Position numbers and translations under genes: made by a program. From Varroa destructor (lineage: Eukaryota > Arthropoda > Arachnida > Mesostigmata > Varroidae), in the NCBI RefSeq assembly GCF_002443255.2, contig NW_019211456.1, forward strand, positions 11,616,229 to 11,680,228: DNA of 64,000 bases. The letters run 5' to 3'. Below the pieces are notes generated by a model. That model was not told where the DNA came from. It was given only the letters and a program-made list of their open reading frames with translations, and searched no databases. The stretch's first letter is position 1; the number at the start of each line of letters is the position of its first letter. Positions 63,910 through 64,000 of this stretch are shown here, in pieces.

Positions 63910-64000
63910 CGCAGTACCTTTGCCCTCGACCACTCCTTGTCGTGTCTACCGCTTTCTTCTTGATTTGTTGTATCTTATCTATTCGTTCAGATACTTCGTC

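Noticed and set aside
1..64000. CRISPR arrays, tRNA or rRNA genes
   Set aside because: No regularly spaced repeats and no convincing tRNA TPsiC/anticodon arm pairs were seen by eye. A covariance-model scan would be the decisive test.

Overview
This is eukaryotic nuclear DNA. It is AT-rich and non-coding over most of its length. Genes are split into many short exons with GT-AG introns, and there are long simple repeats and decayed non-LTR retrotransposons. The F-spondin gene carries a Kunitz domain, an arrangement known from arthropods, so I read the window as an arthropod genome, possibly a chelicerate such as a mite or tick. That placement is inference. No bacterial, phage or CRISPR content was seen.

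Layout, left to right. (1) About 130-2470: a decayed LINE with endonuclease and reverse transcriptase remnants, lying antisense in an intron of the next gene. (2) 2665-7383, minus strand: the first seven coding exons of the exocyst subunit EXOC3/Sec6. The rest runs off the left edge. (3) 7384-11707: divergent intergenic DNA with a GC-richer core near 9.2-9.95 kb. (4) 11708-17122, plus strand: malonyl-CoA decarboxylase (MLYCD) in nine recognisable exons. An upstream exon with the mitochondrial leader start was not found. (5) 17.1-22.9 kb: intergenic, with a GC-richer block at 20.2-21.35 kb and a long trinucleotide repeat. (6) 22924-44209, plus strand: an F-spondin (SPON1-like) gene in 22 phase-consistent exons coding for signal peptide, Reeler, Spondin_N, three TSP1 repeats, a Kunitz domain and two more TSP1 repeats. 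The last exon is uncertain. (7) 46029-47042, minus strand: ALKBH4 in one exon. (8) 47817-48686, minus strand: two exons of LYRM2. (9) 48.7-64 kb: no gene that I recognise. It holds a 30-bp direct repeat, a GC-rich block at 54.7-56 kb, TCTG/TCCG repeats and, at 63.1-63.9 kb, an unidentified decayed reading frame on the minus strand.

The genes are unrelated housekeeping and extracellular-matrix functions: vesicle tethering, mitochondrial/peroxisomal malonyl-CoA turnover, axon-guidance matrix, actin/DNA demethylation and complex I assembly. They are not an operon-like system. I did not find a convincing undescribed system. The best leads are the unidentified decayed frame at the right end, the GC-AG intron and readable intron 10 in F-spondin, its non-standard Kunitz spacing, and its unresolved C-terminus.
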